Notes: generated by a model from the sequence alone, not told the origin. A stretch of DNA of 64,000 bases from Enterobacter cancerogenus (GCA_000773965.1 JRUP01000001.1:124001-188000); one strand, 5' to 3'; shown: positions 43,329 to 52,624, numbered from the stretch's first letter. Numbers and translations: made by a program.

Positions 43329-43634
43329 ATGAGAATCATATCGGTACGGACACTCAGGGAGTTCATGACGGCGAACCCCGACTCAGCTCAGCCGTTGAGA
43401 GCCTGGATTGATGAAGCGCAAAAGACCAATTGGTTAAATCCAGCAGACATCAAGGATCAATACCGCAGCGCCAGCATTTTGAAAGGCAGTCGCGTGGTAT
43501 TTAACATTAAGGGAAATGATTATCGACTGGTTGCGGCCATCGCTTACCCGCAGAAGCTGATTTTTATAAAATTTATCGGCACACACCGGGAATACGATGC
43601 CATTGACGCAAACACAGTGGAGCAACGTAAATGA
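43329..43634 (+). CDS. higB: HigB-family mRNA interferase toxin
   Basis: The 101-residue protein (MRIISVRTLREFM) matches the HigB_toxin family: ADIKDQYRSASILKGSRVVFN, then IKGNDYRLVAAIAY, then FIKFIGTHREYDAID, with the GTHREYD end typical of the family. An in-frame ATG three codons upstream (43320) is also possible, with GGGA before it. The toxin gene comes first, the inverted order usual for higBA. The toxin should cleave mRNA on the ribosome. Its stop overlaps the antitoxin ATG by 4 bases. Confidence 0.88.
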   Translation: MRIISVRTLREFMTANPDSAQPLRAWIDEAQKTNWLNPADIKDQYRSASILKGSRVVFNIKGNDYRLVAAIAYPQKLIFIKFIGTHREYDAIDANTVEQRK

Positions 43635-43996
43635 CACTGACCATTAAACCCATTCGCAACGAACTTGATTACGAAGCGGCCCTGGAGGCCATCTCTCCGC
43701 TCTTTGATGATGTGCCTGAGCTGGGCACGCCAGAAAGCGATTATATGATTGTGATGAGCATGCTGATTGAAGCGTGGGAGAAAGAGCACTATCCCATTGA
43801 AGCTGCTGATCCTATTGAGGCGATTAAATTTCGTATGGAACAACAGGGATTGACTGCCAAAGATCTGGAGCCTGCCATAGGCCGACGTAATCGCGTCTAT
43901 GAAGTGTTAAACGGCAAACGCTCTTTGTCTCTGGAGATGATTCGCAATCTGCACAAGCAGTTTGGCATTCCTTTAGAGAGCCTGGTGGGTCTCTAA
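43631..43996 (+). CDS. higA: HigA-type antitoxin with C-terminal helix-turn-helix
   Basis: The 121-residue protein starts at ATG 43631. The N-terminal part (about 1-65, with ALEAISPLFDDVPELGTPES and DYMIVMSMLIEAWE) is the toxin-binding segment of the COG5499/YgjM-type antitoxins. Residues 68-121 form an Xre/Cro-like helix-turn-helix (FRMEQQGLTAKDLEPAIGRR and VLNGKRSLSLEMIRNLH). It should neutralise the HigB-type toxin and bind the paired operators upstream. Confidence 0.88.
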   Translation: MTLTIKPIRNELDYEAALEAISPLFDDVPELGTPESDYMIVMSMLIEAWEKEHYPIEAADPIEAIKFRMEQQGLTAKDLEPAIGRRNRVYEVLNGKRSLSLEMIRNLHKQFGIPLESLVGL

Positions 43997-44050
43997 AATT
44001 GCAGGGGCGCCTATGATAGCGCCCCATTTGCTTCTATTGCATGTCCGGTT

Positions 44051-44638
44051 TTAGCTCAGCAGTACCGCGTCATACAACATCCATCCCGTGGTGGCCACCA
44101 GCGACAATGCCATCAGGCTGTTAAACGCCTGACGTTTCCACGCCACCTGCAGATGACTGCGCAGACGATCCCCCATCGCGGCCCAGATCAGGATGCAAGG
44201 TAAGTTCAATGCGGCAAATCCCAGCAATACTGTGATGACGCCGTTGCTGTTGGCGTACATCAGCGCCACGTTAGTCACCATCAACCACGCTTTAGGATTC
44301 ACCGCCTGAAAACAGATGCCGCCCACTAGCGTCATTGGGCGCGGGCGTTCACGCGCTTCGGGTGCTGCAGCACGAAAGATTTTCCATGACAGCCACAGCA
44401 AGTAACTGCATCCCACCACCGTGAGTGGTAAACGAATGGATGCCATCCAGTGCAGCAATACATCCAACGCCATGCTTGCCAACAGCATCTGTATCGCACA
44501 GCCCACCAGAATGCCAAACAGCATCGGCAAGGTGCGCTTGAAACCAAAATTGACGCCCGATGTGGCGAGCAGCAGGTTGTTCGGGCCTGGGGTGATCGAC
44601 ATCACCGTGACGTAGCTGAAGAATGAAGGGTCGAGCAT
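44051..44638 (-). CDS. LysE/RhtB-family amino-acid exporter
   Basis: The 195-residue protein starts at ATG 44638. It has about six membrane segments and the family signature TPGPNNLLLATSGVNFGF near residues 16-33, followed by QAVNPKAWLMV. These carriers export amino acids or derivatives. It is divergent from the MocR-type regulator gene, a common arrangement in which the regulator controls the exporter. The substrate is unknown. Confidence 0.88.
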   Translation of the reverse strand: MLDPSFFSYVTVMSITPGPNNLLLATSGVNFGFKRTLPMLFGILVGCAIQMLLASMALDVLLHWMASIRLPLTVVGCSYLLWLSWKIFRAAAPEARERPRPMTLVGGICFQAVNPKAWLMVTNVALMYANSNGVITVLLGFAALNLPCILIWAAMGDRLRSHLQVAWKRQAFNSLMALSLVATTGWMLYDAVLLS

Positions 44639-44721
44639 GATGCGCTTCCTGATGGTTCAAAGTTAACATCATGCTAATGCGTACCGGGTGATGGAAACAG
44701 AGACACAAAACCACTATTGTA

Positions 44722-44757
44722 ATGGATACAGTTAACGTTAATTTAGATTGTACCCAT
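44722..44757. promoter_or_regulatory. Candidate MocR-regulator operator
   Basis: ATGGATACA (44722-44730) and TGTACCCAT (44749-44757) form an inverted repeat matching at 8 of 9 positions, with centres 27 bases apart. It lies between the divergent LysE-type and MocR-type genes. Spaced half-sites of this kind are typical of MocR/PdxR proteins. Confidence 0.5.
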
Positions 44758-44774
44758 CGCACGCGGAGGCTTTT

Positions 44775-46265
44775 GTGTCCCTTCCCCTTTCATCCGGTCA
44801 AACGCTGTATCAGCAGCTGGCAGATAGCTTTGCCGAGTCGATTCATCAGGGCACGCTGAAGCCGGGAAAACGGCTGCCCGCCATCCGCCGCGTGGCACAA
44901 TCGCATCAGGTTAGCGTCAATACTGTGCTCAATGCCTGGCAAATCCTTGAAGATCGCGGCTTAATCGAAGCCCGTCCGCAATCGGGCTATTACGTGCGTG
45001 GTGTGATGCCGGCCGTGACGCGTCCGGTTAAACCGCTGCCCGCGAAAATCAACGACCCCAGCACGCAGAAGCTGGAACTGATTGAGCAGGTGTTTGCCGC
45101 GCAGAATAACGCTGATTACACCAATATCTCTCTGGCCTGTCCGCAGGATGGCACCTTTTATCCGGCAGCACGCTTAGGCCGAATCACCTCCGGCATTTTA
45201 CGGCATAACCCCGACATCATCGGGCGTTATGCACTTCCGCCGGGTAGTGAGCGCTTACGGGAGGAGATTGCACGTCGCAGTCTGCACACCGGTATCAATC
45301 TGACCGCGCAAGAGATCACCCTCACCCATGGCTGCATGGAAGCTTTACAGCTGGCGTTGCGGGCGGTAACCAAGCCAGGCGACTGCATTGGGCTGGAATC
45401 CCCCACTTACTTCTTCCTGTTCCCCCTGCTGGCGTCACTGGGCCTGAAAGCGCTGGAAATCCCCACCGATCCTCAGCAAGGGTTGTCGCTGGATGCGCTG
45501 GAGATGTTGTTACAGGAGAAGCGTATTCAGGCGCTAATCGCCATGCCCGGCGCGCAGAATCCTCTCGGCTATGTGATGCCACTGGAGAATAAGAAGCGAC
45601 TGGCGAAGTTAGTGAATACTTACCACGTCCCGATGCTCGAAGATGGGCTGTATGACGAGCTGCAGTTCGATTGGCCACTCTCGCCGCCGGTGAAAGCCTT
45701 TGATAGCGATGGCTGGGTGATTTACTGCACCAGCTTTACCAAAACCGTGGCGCCGGATTTCCGCGTGGGCTGGACTGCGGCCGGTCGTTTCCATCAGACC
45801 ATCGCCCGTTTGAAAGCCGTCTCTTCGATGTCTGAATCGCGGTTGCTATGTGAAACCCTCGCAGAATTTCTCGCCAGCGGCGGCTACGATCATCATCTGC
45901 GCTCGCTGCGCCGCCGCTATGCCGCCAATCTCGATGCGGCGCGCGGCATCATGGCGCGCCATTTTCCGCAGGGGACACGCGCGACGCTGCCAAAAGGTGG
46001 TTTTGTGTTTTGGGTGGAGTTGCCGGGTAAAGTCGACACCGTGGAGATGTTTCATCGGTTATTGCAGGAGCAGATTTGCGTCACACCGGGCGCGCTCTAC
46101 ACGCTGAGCGATCGTTATAAACACGCGCTGCGCCTCTCCTGCTGTTACCCGTTTGATGAACGTTATACGTGGGCACTGAAGCGCACCGGCGCGTTAGCCT
46201 GCGAAATCACAGGCCTGGCACCGGGACAGGATCAGGGTTTGCCGTTGCGGCCCCAGGTGGTGTAA
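44775..46265 (+). CDS. MocR-family regulator (GntR helix-turn-helix fused to PLP-dependent aminotransferase fold)
   Basis: The 496-residue protein starts at GTG 44775, 4 bases after GGAGGC; an upstream TTG-initiated extension has no ribosome site. Residues 1-75 are a GntR winged helix (GTLKPGKRLPAIRRVAQSHQ, then VSVNTVLNAW). The rest is a fold-type-I aminotransferase domain with the PLP lysine in CTSFTKTVAPDFRVGW. Such proteins sense PLP or amino compounds and regulate a divergent gene, here the LysE-type exporter. The 3' end overlaps the convergent GST gene by 34 bases. Confidence 0.88.
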   Translation: MSLPLSSGQTLYQQLADSFAESIHQGTLKPGKRLPAIRRVAQSHQVSVNTVLNAWQILEDRGLIEARPQSGYYVRGVMPAVTRPVKPLPAKINDPSTQKLELIEQVFAAQNNADYTNISLACPQDGTFYPAARLGRITSGILRHNPDIIGRYALPPGSERLREEIARRSLHTGINLTAQEITLTHGCMEALQLALRAVTKPGDCIGLESPTYFFLFPLLASLGLKALEIPTDPQQGLSLDALEMLLQEKRIQALIAMPGAQNPLGYVMPLENKKRLAKLVNTYHVPMLEDGLYDELQFDWPLSPPVKAFDSDGWVIYCTSFTKTVAPDFRVGWTAAGRFHQTIARLKAVSSMSESRLLCETLAEFLASGGYDHHLRSLRRRYAANLDAARGIMARHFPQGTRATLPKGGFVFWVELPGKVDTVEMFHRLLQEQICVTPGALYTLSDRYKHALRLSCCYPFDERYTWALKRTGALACEITGLAPGQDQGLPLRPQVV

Positions 46266-46855
46266 CCCTCACGCTCGGTCAGACGCTCGTAATAGAGTTG
46301 CACGGCGGGAAAGTCAGGGTGCTCAAGCGGAGTTTCAAACCAGCGGTTAACGGCCAGCCCTACCGGAATATCGGCCAGTGAGAAGTTGCGTCCTGCGACG
46401 TAGCGCCCGGTTTTTTGCAGATGCTGGTCAAGAATATTCATGGTGTGCGTCCAGCCTTTAATCGCGGCGGCCAGCAAACGCGGATCCTGATGGGCGGGCG
46501 AGTTGCGCACCAGTGACATAAACGCATAGCGCCAGGAAGTATTGAGTTCGGTGGCTTGCCAGTCCATCCACTGATCCACCGGTGCACGCGCTCGTGGGTT
46601 TTCAGGATAGAGCCAGTCGCCGCCATTGCTGTTGGCGAGATAGCGCAGAATGGCGTTGGATTCCCACATCACGAAGTCATCTTCGATGATCACCGGCACC
46701 ATGGCATTGGGGTTGAGCGCCATGAATTCCGCCGAGTGCAGCGATTGCGGGTCTTCACCCCAGGGTTCGAGCTCATACGCGATATCCAGTTCTGAACACA
46801 ACCACAGAACTTTGCGCACGTTGATTGAAGAAGTACGACCAAGAACTTTTAACAT
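46232..46855 (-). CDS. Glutathione S-transferase
   Basis: The 207-residue protein starts at ATG 46855 behind CGGAG. The thioredoxin-like N-terminal domain has LGRTSSINVRKVLWLCSELD, the cis-Pro VPVIIED region and the ESNAILRYLA glutathione-binding loop; the helical C-terminal domain includes FSLADIPVGLAVNRW. It is a cytosolic two-domain GST of the kind used for detoxification. It is convergent with, and overlaps, the MocR-type gene; the 113-base region on its other side is shared with the divergent PhzF gene. Confidence 0.88.
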   Translation of the reverse strand: MLKVLGRTSSINVRKVLWLCSELDIAYELEPWGEDPQSLHSAEFMALNPNAMVPVIIEDDFVMWESNAILRYLANSNGGDWLYPENPRARAPVDQWMDWQATELNTSWRYAFMSLVRNSPAHQDPRLLAAAIKGWTHTMNILDQHLQKTGRYVAGRNFSLADIPVGLAVNRWFETPLEHPDFPAVQLYYERLTEREGYTTWGRNGKP

Positions 46856-46968
46856 AGCGGACTCCGATTCCAGAATTCTTAACCTATTCATAGTCCTGTT
46901 GGCTGCCATTAGCAATCTGCAGGATGTAAATCAGGATGTCAGAGTGCCTCAACCAGCAAGGAGTGAAA

Positions 46969-47817
46969 ATGAAAGTCGCGTTTAAGCAGGTGGATGTGTT
47001 TACCTCATCAGCGTTCAAAGGTAATCCGCTGGCAGTGATTATGGATGCACAGGGATTAAGTGACGCCCAGCTGGCTGCTATTGCCCGTTGGACCAATTTG
47101 TCGGAAACCACCTTTGTCCTGCCAACACAGGATGCTGCGGCCGATTACCGGGTGCGCATTTTTACCACCGAAGGGGAATTGCCGTTTGCCGGGCATCCGA
47201 CGCTGGGCACAGCTCACGCCTTGCTGGAAGCGGGCTGGCAAGTGAAAACGCCGGGCAAGATTGTGCAAGAGTGCGGCGTCGGCCTGGTGGATGTGCGCAT
47301 TAGCGAGGATGGCGCGCTGGCGTTCGCCGCACCCGACGTCACGCTGACGCCATTTGATGACGCGTTAATGAGCAGCGCACTGAACAGCGAAGCCTATGAT
47401 CCCCACCAGACGCCGACCATTGTCGATATGGGCATTCGCTGGCTGCTGATCCCGATGAACAGCGCGCAGGCGGTGTTGGATGTGCAGGCCAGCGCAGCGG
47501 ATCTGCTACGTTTGCAAAAACATGCCGACGTCAATGGCACTGCGCTGTTTGGCCCGTTGCCAGAGGAGTGCGGCGAACAGTACGAGGTGCGTGCGCTGCT
47601 GGTTGAGAACGGCAGCCTGACCGAAGATCCGGTAACCGGCAGCGCCAACGCCTGTCTGGCACGTTACTTTGCGGCTCAGGGGAAAACCGAAGATTATCGC
47701 GCACGTCAGGGTAGCGCTATCCAGCGTGAAGGACGAATTCAGGTGAGTTTTAGTGGTGAGACCATCTGGATTGGTGGCCAGACAGTGACCGTGATTGACG
47801 GGACGATTGAGATCTAA
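46969..47817 (+). CDS. PhzF-family isomerase/epimerase-like protein
   Basis: The 282-residue protein starts at ATG 46969 behind AAGGAG. It has the diaminopimelate-epimerase-like fold of PhzF: VDVFTSSAFKGNPLAV, then the catalytic Glu46 in NLSETTFVLP, the FTTEGELPFAGHPTLGTAHA motif and TEDPVTGSANACLA. Most enterobacterial members, such as YddE, have no known substrate. It is monocistronic and followed by a REP-like hairpin. There is no sign of phenazine genes. Confidence 0.88.
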   Translation: MKVAFKQVDVFTSSAFKGNPLAVIMDAQGLSDAQLAAIARWTNLSETTFVLPTQDAAADYRVRIFTTEGELPFAGHPTLGTAHALLEAGWQVKTPGKIVQECGVGLVDVRISEDGALAFAAPDVTLTPFDDALMSSALNSEAYDPHQTPTIVDMGIRWLLIPMNSAQAVLDVQASAADLLRLQKHADVNGTALFGPLPEECGEQYEVRALLVENGSLTEDPVTGSANACLARYFAAQGKTEDYRARQGSAIQREGRIQVSFSGETIWIGGQTVTVIDGTIEI

Positions 47818-47834
47818 AACACGCGTCATAAAAT

Positions 47835-47886
47835 GCGCCGCTACGTCCATCTGCACACGGTTACGTAGCGGCGCGATTTATCGCGC
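47835..47886. repeat. REP-like hairpin pair between convergent genes
   Basis: GCGCCGCTACGT (47835-47846) and ACGTAGCGGCGC (47863-47874) form a perfect 12-bp stem with a 16-base loop, followed by GATTTATCGCGC. This is the best-formed member of the dispersed palindromic family in the window. Confidence 0.75.
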
Positions 47887-47915
47887 ATTATTACAGCATG
47901 CTTAATCGTGCATTC

Positions 47916-48674
47916 TTACAACGCCTGCCCACCTGAAGCTTCAATACGCTGCGCGGTGATCCAGCCGGTTTCTTCGCTCAGGATGGCGCTGATGGCGTCA
48001 CCAATATCATCTGGCTGGCCAACGCGACCCAGCGATGTCACCGAGGCAATGTGATCGTTGAGATCTTTGGTATCACGCACGCGTCCACCGCCGAAATCAG
48101 TTTCAATCGCACCCGGCGCCAGAATATTGACGCGAATACGACGCTCACCCAGCTCTTTGGCCTGATAGCGCGTCAGCACTTCCATCGCCCCTTTCACCGA
48201 GGCATAGGTGCCTGAACCCGGCAGCGTCATACGCGTTAATCCGCTGGAGATGTTCAGGATGCGGCCACCATCGATAATCAGCGGCAGCAGCTTCTGCGTC
48301 AGGAAGTAAGGCCCTTTGAAGTGCACATTGATCAGCGCATCAAACTCCTCTTCGGTGGTTTCCGCAAACAACTTGTAGTGACCGTGACCGGCGTTGTTCA
48401 CTAAATAATCAAAGTTGTCGCGTTGCCAGGTTTTTTGCAGTGTCTCTTTCACCTGCGCCACGAAGCTGTCGAAGGTGCTGCTGTCGCCGACATCCAGCTG
48501 TAACGCCACCGCACGTGCGCCCAATGCTTCAATCTCTTTCACCACGGCCTGCGCTTCATCCGCATGACCACGATAGGTAAAAAGGATATCCACGCCTTTG
48601 GCCGCCAGTTTCAGCGCACCATTCTTGCCCAAACCGCGGTTACCGCCGGTAATCAATGCAATTTTATGACTCAT
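47916..48674 (-). CDS. Short-chain dehydrogenase/reductase
   Basis: The 252-residue protein starts at ATG 48674. It has the cofactor motif TGGNRGLGKNG at 9-19, NNAG in the fourth strand region and the catalytic Ser...Tyr-x3-Lys in ISSGLTRM...GTYASVKGA. The Arg after TGGN favours NADPH. It is divergent from a LysR gene with a 115-base gap, a frequent regulator-target pair. The substrate is not deducible. Confidence 0.88.
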   Translation of the reverse strand: MSHKIALITGGNRGLGKNGALKLAAKGVDILFTYRGHADEAQAVVKEIEALGARAVALQLDVGDSSTFDSFVAQVKETLQKTWQRDNFDYLVNNAGHGHYKLFAETTEEEFDALINVHFKGPYFLTQKLLPLIIDGGRILNISSGLTRMTLPGSGTYASVKGAMEVLTRYQAKELGERRIRVNILAPGAIETDFGGGRVRDTKDLNDHIASVTSLGRVGQPDDIGDAISAILSEETGWITAQRIEASGGQAL

Positions 48675-48789
48675 GTTTCGCTCCAGATGGAAAATTGAAC
48701 ACGGGATAAGGATATTCGCTATAAATTGATCTATAAACGCAGAGGAATACGCAGCACTGTTTCACTAACAACAACAATCGGTGAACAAC

Positions 48790-49689
48790 ATGGATAAAAT
48801 TCACGCAATGCAGGTTTTTGTGCGGGTGGCAGAAATGGGCAGTTTTACCCGTGCAGCTGAAAGTCTTGGACTACCGAAAGGCAGCGTATCGCGCCAGTTA
48901 CAGGCGCTGGAAAATCAAATGGGCACACGTTTGCTGCATCGCACCACGCGACGTGTTCATCTCACCCAGGATGGGCTGGTGTATTACGATCGCTGTCTCG
49001 ATTTGTTGTCGATGCTCGATGATATGGACAGCCTGTTCCAGCACGATCCCGGCACGCTAAGCGGCAAGCTGCGTGTCGATATGTCGGTCGCCATGGCCAC
49101 CGGATTTATCCTGCCGCGTCTGCCAGAATTTCTGCAGCATTATCCCGGCATCGAAATTGAGCTTAGCAGCAGCGATCGCCAGGTGGATGTGATTCGTGAA
49201 GGTTTTGACTGCGTGATCCGCGTGGGCGAGCTGAAAGATTCGGGTCTGATTGCGCGAAAAATCGGATCACATGCCTTGATTAACTGCGCCAGTCCCGACT
49301 ACCTTTCCCGCTTCGGCATGCCGGTGCGCCTCGAAGATCTGGCGCAGCACGCGATGGTGCATTACACCCAGCAGTTGGGCCAGCCCTCTTTGGGGTTTGA
49401 ATACTTTGATGGCAAGCAGTGCCATTACGTTCAGACCGGCGGCGTGGTGACGGTGAACAGCACTGAAACCTATCGTGCCGCCTGCATTGCCGGGCTGGGC
49501 ATTATTCAGGTGCCGGCGATTGGCGTGCAGCCATTACTGGAATCAGGACAGTTAGTGGAAGTGCTGCATCACTTCCCCGCCAAGCCGATGCCGATTTCGT
49601 TGCTTTACCCACATCGCCGCAACGTAGCACGTCGCGTGCGGGTGTTTATGGAGTGGCTGAGTCAGGTGTTGCAGGAGTATGTGACATAA
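48790..49689 (+). CDS. LysR-family regulator (YhjC-like by position)
   Basis: The 299-residue protein starts at ATG 48790; a GTG three codons earlier has no ribosome site. The N-terminal helix-turn-helix reads MQVFVRVAEMGSFTRAAESL, and the effector domain begins with GKLRVDMSVAMATGFILPRL. It sits immediately upstream of yhjD and yhjE, the same order as yhjC-yhjD-yhjE in E. coli, but it is also divergent from the SDR gene, which could be its target. The effector is unknown. Confidence 0.82.
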   Translation: MDKIHAMQVFVRVAEMGSFTRAAESLGLPKGSVSRQLQALENQMGTRLLHRTTRRVHLTQDGLVYYDRCLDLLSMLDDMDSLFQHDPGTLSGKLRVDMSVAMATGFILPRLPEFLQHYPGIEIELSSSDRQVDVIREGFDCVIRVGELKDSGLIARKIGSHALINCASPDYLSRFGMPVRLEDLAQHAMVHYTQQLGQPSLGFEYFDGKQCHYVQTGGVVTVNSTETYRAACIAGLGIIQVPAIGVQPLLESGQLVEVLHHFPAKPMPISLLYPHRRNVARRVRVFMEWLSQVLQEYVT

Positions 49690-49734
49690 AGGGCTATAAT
49701 TTTAATTTCGCAGTGAACAGGATGATTATCGTCT

Positions 49735-50736
49735 ATGACAGACAAACCTAACCAAGAACCCACGGCTGAAAAGAAGCCGCTGATTGATATCAAGACCGGT
49801 AACAAAACCGTGGATGGCTCAATCCAGAACGTGTCGCGCTTTGCGGCCTGGTTCCAGGCCATTCCGGCGGTGGCGCATTTTATGCGCGCGCTGGATCGGT
49901 TTAACGATCGCCTCGGCAGCCAGTTTGGCGCAGCGATCACTTACTTCTCCTTCCTCTCTCTGATACCGATTTTGATGGTCTCCTTTGCGGCAGTCGGTTT
50001 TGTGCTGGCGTCGAATCAGGATTTACTCACCGAGTTGATCAACAAAATCGTTAACAGCATCAGCGATCCGACGCTGGCCACTACGCTAAAGAACACCGTG
50101 AACACCGCGATTCAGCAGCGCGCGACGGTCGGGTTGACCGGTTTGCTGCTGGCGCTCTACTCTGGCATTAACTGGATGGGCAATTTGCGCGAGGCGGTGC
50201 GCGCGCAATCGCGTGATGTTTGGGAGCGTAAGCCGGACGACCAGGAGAAGTTGTGGAAGAAATACGCGCGTGACCTGGTGTCGCTGCTGGGTCTGATGCT
50301 GGCGCTGGTGATTACCCTGTCGCTAACCTCCATTGCTGGTGCCGCGCAGAATGCCATCGTTAACGCGTTGGGATTGGAGGATATCGAGTGGCTGCGCCCG
50401 GCAATGACCATTATTGCGCTGTCGATCTCTATTTTTGCCAACTATCTGTTGTTCCTGTGGATTTTCTGGATTCTGCCGCGCCATAAGCCACGTAAGAAGG
50501 CGCTGTTCCGCGGCACGCTGTTGGCGGCCATTGGCTTCGAGGTGATTAAGTTTGTGATGACGCTGACGCTGCCAAAGCTGGCCACCTCACCTTCTGGCGC
50601 AGCCTTTGGCTCGGTACTGGGATTAATGGCGTTCTTCTACTTCTTTGCCCGCCTGACGCTGTTCTGCGCAGCGTGGATCGCCACCGCAAAATACAAGGAT
50701 GATAAAGAGATGCCGCAGCCGCATCAGGGCAATTAA
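49735..50736 (+). CDS. yhjD: Inner membrane protein YhjD (YihY/BrkB family)
   Basis: The 333-residue protein starts at ATG 49735. After a hydrophilic N-terminus of about 60 residues come six membrane segments. RFNDRLGSQFGAAITYFSFL, then ALYSGINWMGNLREA, and GAAFGSVLGLMAFFYFFARL match E. coli YhjD almost word for word. In E. coli a YhjD variant suppresses loss of Kdo in lipid A export, implying a role in envelope lipid transport; the native role is not settled. It lies 45 bases after the LysR-type gene. Confidence 0.92.
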   Translation: MTDKPNQEPTAEKKPLIDIKTGNKTVDGSIQNVSRFAAWFQAIPAVAHFMRALDRFNDRLGSQFGAAITYFSFLSLIPILMVSFAAVGFVLASNQDLLTELINKIVNSISDPTLATTLKNTVNTAIQQRATVGLTGLLLALYSGINWMGNLREAVRAQSRDVWERKPDDQEKLWKKYARDLVSLLGLMLALVITLSLTSIAGAAQNAIVNALGLEDIEWLRPAMTIIALSISIFANYLLFLWIFWILPRHKPRKKALFRGTLLAAIGFEVIKFVMTLTLPKLATSPSGAAFGSVLGLMAFFYFFARLTLFCAAWIATAKYKDDKEMPQPHQGN

Positions 50737-51025
50737 CATCGCAAAATTGTTACATTTGCCGCAACAGCTAAAAATGTTTCCTGCTGGCTATTATTCCAGC
50801 AAAAACCAGCAGGAAACGCTAAAGGGTCACTTTAATTTGGCCCTTTTGCAGAGATTCCCGCCAAAAAAGTGACACTTCCCGTTCCCATCACCCGCCGATT
50901 GCCGCAACTCAGAAATTATCCACTTTTTCGCCGAAAATGCCTGTTCTGGCGCGGGTTTTCATCATTGAATGCCGCAAAACAGGTGCGTAAGATTCTCTGT
51001 CTACATTTACAATTAAGAAACAGTC

Positions 51026-52360
51026 ATGCAAGCCTCCATCACAGAAACACTCGACAAAAAACACGACGACACGCCGGTAAACTCACGCGGAAAAGTGGTC
51101 GTGGCATCGCTTGTCGGCACCGCGATCGAATTCTTCGATTTCTATATTTATGCCACTGCGGCCGTCATCGTCTTCCCGCACATTTTCTTCCCGCAGGGTG
51201 ATGCCACCGTGGCAACGCTACAGTCGCTGGCTACGTTTGCTATCGCCTTCGTCGCGCGCCCGATTGGTTCTGCGCTGTTCGGTCACTTTGGCGACCGTGT
51301 AGGCCGTAAAGCCACTCTGGTGGCATCGCTGCTGACCATGGGCGTCTCCACCGTATTAATCGGTCTGCTGCCTGGATACCAAACCATTGGCGTTGCTGCT
51401 CCGCTGCTGCTGGCGCTGGCGCGCTTTGGTCAGGGCCTGGGTCTTGGTGGTGAATGGGGCGGCGCCGCTCTGTTAGCAACCGAAAATGCGCCAGCGAAAA
51501 AACGTGCGCTCTATGGTTCATTCCCGCAGCTTGGCGCGCCAATTGGCTTCTTCTTCGCCAACGGTACTTTCCTGTTGCTCTCCTGGCTGCTGACCGATGA
51601 GCAGTTCATGAACTGGGGCTGGCGTGTGCCGTTTATCCTTTCAGCCGTACTGGTACTGATTGGCCTTTATGTGCGCGTTTCGCTGCACGAAAGCCCGGTG
51701 TTTGCCAAAGTGCAGAAAGAGAACAAGCAGGTCAAGATGCCGATTGGCACGCTGCTGAGCAAGCATCTTACCGCCACCATTCTCGGCACCTTCATCATGC
51801 TGGCGACCTATACGCTGTTCTACATCATGACCGTGTATTCGATGAGTTACGGCACTGCACCGGCGCCAGCAGGCTTAGGCTTTTCCCGTAATAGCTTCCT
51901 GTGGATGCTGATGGTGGCGGTGATTGGTTTTGGTGTGATGGTGCCGATTGCAGGTCTGCTGGCGGATCGTTATGGCCGTCGTCGCACCATGATCACCATT
52001 ACTTTGTTGATCATCGCTTTCGCGCTGATGTTCCCGATGCTGCTGGGTTCAGGCTCACAGATTCTGGTAATGGGCTTCCTGTTGCTGGGCCTGAGCATTA
52101 TGGGTCTCACTTTTGGGCCGATGGGCGCGCTGCTGCCAGAGCTGTTCCCGACCGAAGTCCGTTATACCGGCGCATCCTTCTCTTATAATCTGTCGTCGAT
52201 TTTGGGTGCATCTGTTGCGCCATATATTGCGACCTGGCTGAACGCCAACTACGGTTTGCAGGCGGTCGGTTTCTATCTGGCTTCAATGGCGGTACTGACG
52301 CTGATCGCGTTGATTGCCTGTAAAGAGACACGCCATCAGACGCTGTACGAAGCGGTATGA
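51026..52360 (+). CDS. yhjE: MFS transporter YhjE (metabolite:H+ symporter family)
   Basis: The 444-residue protein starts at ATG 51026. It has 12 membrane segments and the MHS-family hallmarks GTAIEFFDFYIYATAAVIVF and GDRVGRKATL, plus RFGQGLGLGGEWGGAALLA. Relatives carry mono- or dicarboxylates, proline/betaine or shikimate. Position after yhjD and overall resemblance support YhjE. The 289-base spacer before it is AT-poor and without a clear gene. A terminator follows 20 bases after the stop. Confidence 0.88.
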   Translation: MQASITETLDKKHDDTPVNSRGKVVVASLVGTAIEFFDFYIYATAAVIVFPHIFFPQGDATVATLQSLATFAIAFVARPIGSALFGHFGDRVGRKATLVASLLTMGVSTVLIGLLPGYQTIGVAAPLLLALARFGQGLGLGGEWGGAALLATENAPAKKRALYGSFPQLGAPIGFFFANGTFLLLSWLLTDEQFMNWGWRVPFILSAVLVLIGLYVRVSLHESPVFAKVQKENKQVKMPIGTLLSKHLTATILGTFIMLATYTLFYIMTVYSMSYGTAPAPAGLGFSRNSFLWMLMVAVIGFGVMVPIAGLLADRYGRRRTMITITLLIIAFALMFPMLLGSGSQILVMGFLLLGLSIMGLTFGPMGALLPELFPTEVRYTGASFSYNLSSILGASVAPYIATWLNANYGLQAVGFYLASMAVLTLIALIACKETRHQTLYEAV

Positions 52361-52381
52361 TGGTTGATGATTGATATGATG

Positions 52382-52406
52382 AACCCGGCTCAGGCCGGGT
52401 TTTTTA
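52382..52406 (+). terminator. Intrinsic terminator after yhjE
   Basis: AACCCGGC-TCAG-GCCGGGTT is an 8-bp stem with a 4-base loop, followed by a run of T (to 52406). Confidence 0.92.
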
Positions 52407-52567
52407 TTGGGTCGGAAATGAGATACGGGCGAATGACATGAGGGCACCGCGTTAGCGGCGCGAGGACGCAAGACCCTAAGCGGCCCCGGACTGCGTGATC
52501 GCCATGGCGTTACGGCTTAATAGGGTTTTGTCGTGGTTGGCTGTGAGAAACCTATCTGTTCAGGCAT

Positions 52568-52595
52568 AAAAAAACCCCGGCAAGCCGGGGTTTTT
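52568..52595 (-). terminator. Bidirectional terminator after ilvC
   Basis: CCCCGGC-AA-GCCGGGG (52575-52590) is flanked by seven A on the left and five T on the right, so it can end ilvC transcripts (minus strand) and any reading from the left. The 150 bases between this and the yhjE terminator contain no credible gene. Confidence 0.92.
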
Positions 52596-52624
52596 CTTGT
52601 GCTGAAAACGGTGTTGCGTGTGGC

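Noticed and set aside
46969-47817. Phenazine biosynthesis suggested by the PhzF-like protein
   Set aside because: No other phz genes are present, and PhzF-like proteins such as YddE are common in bacteria that make no phenazines.
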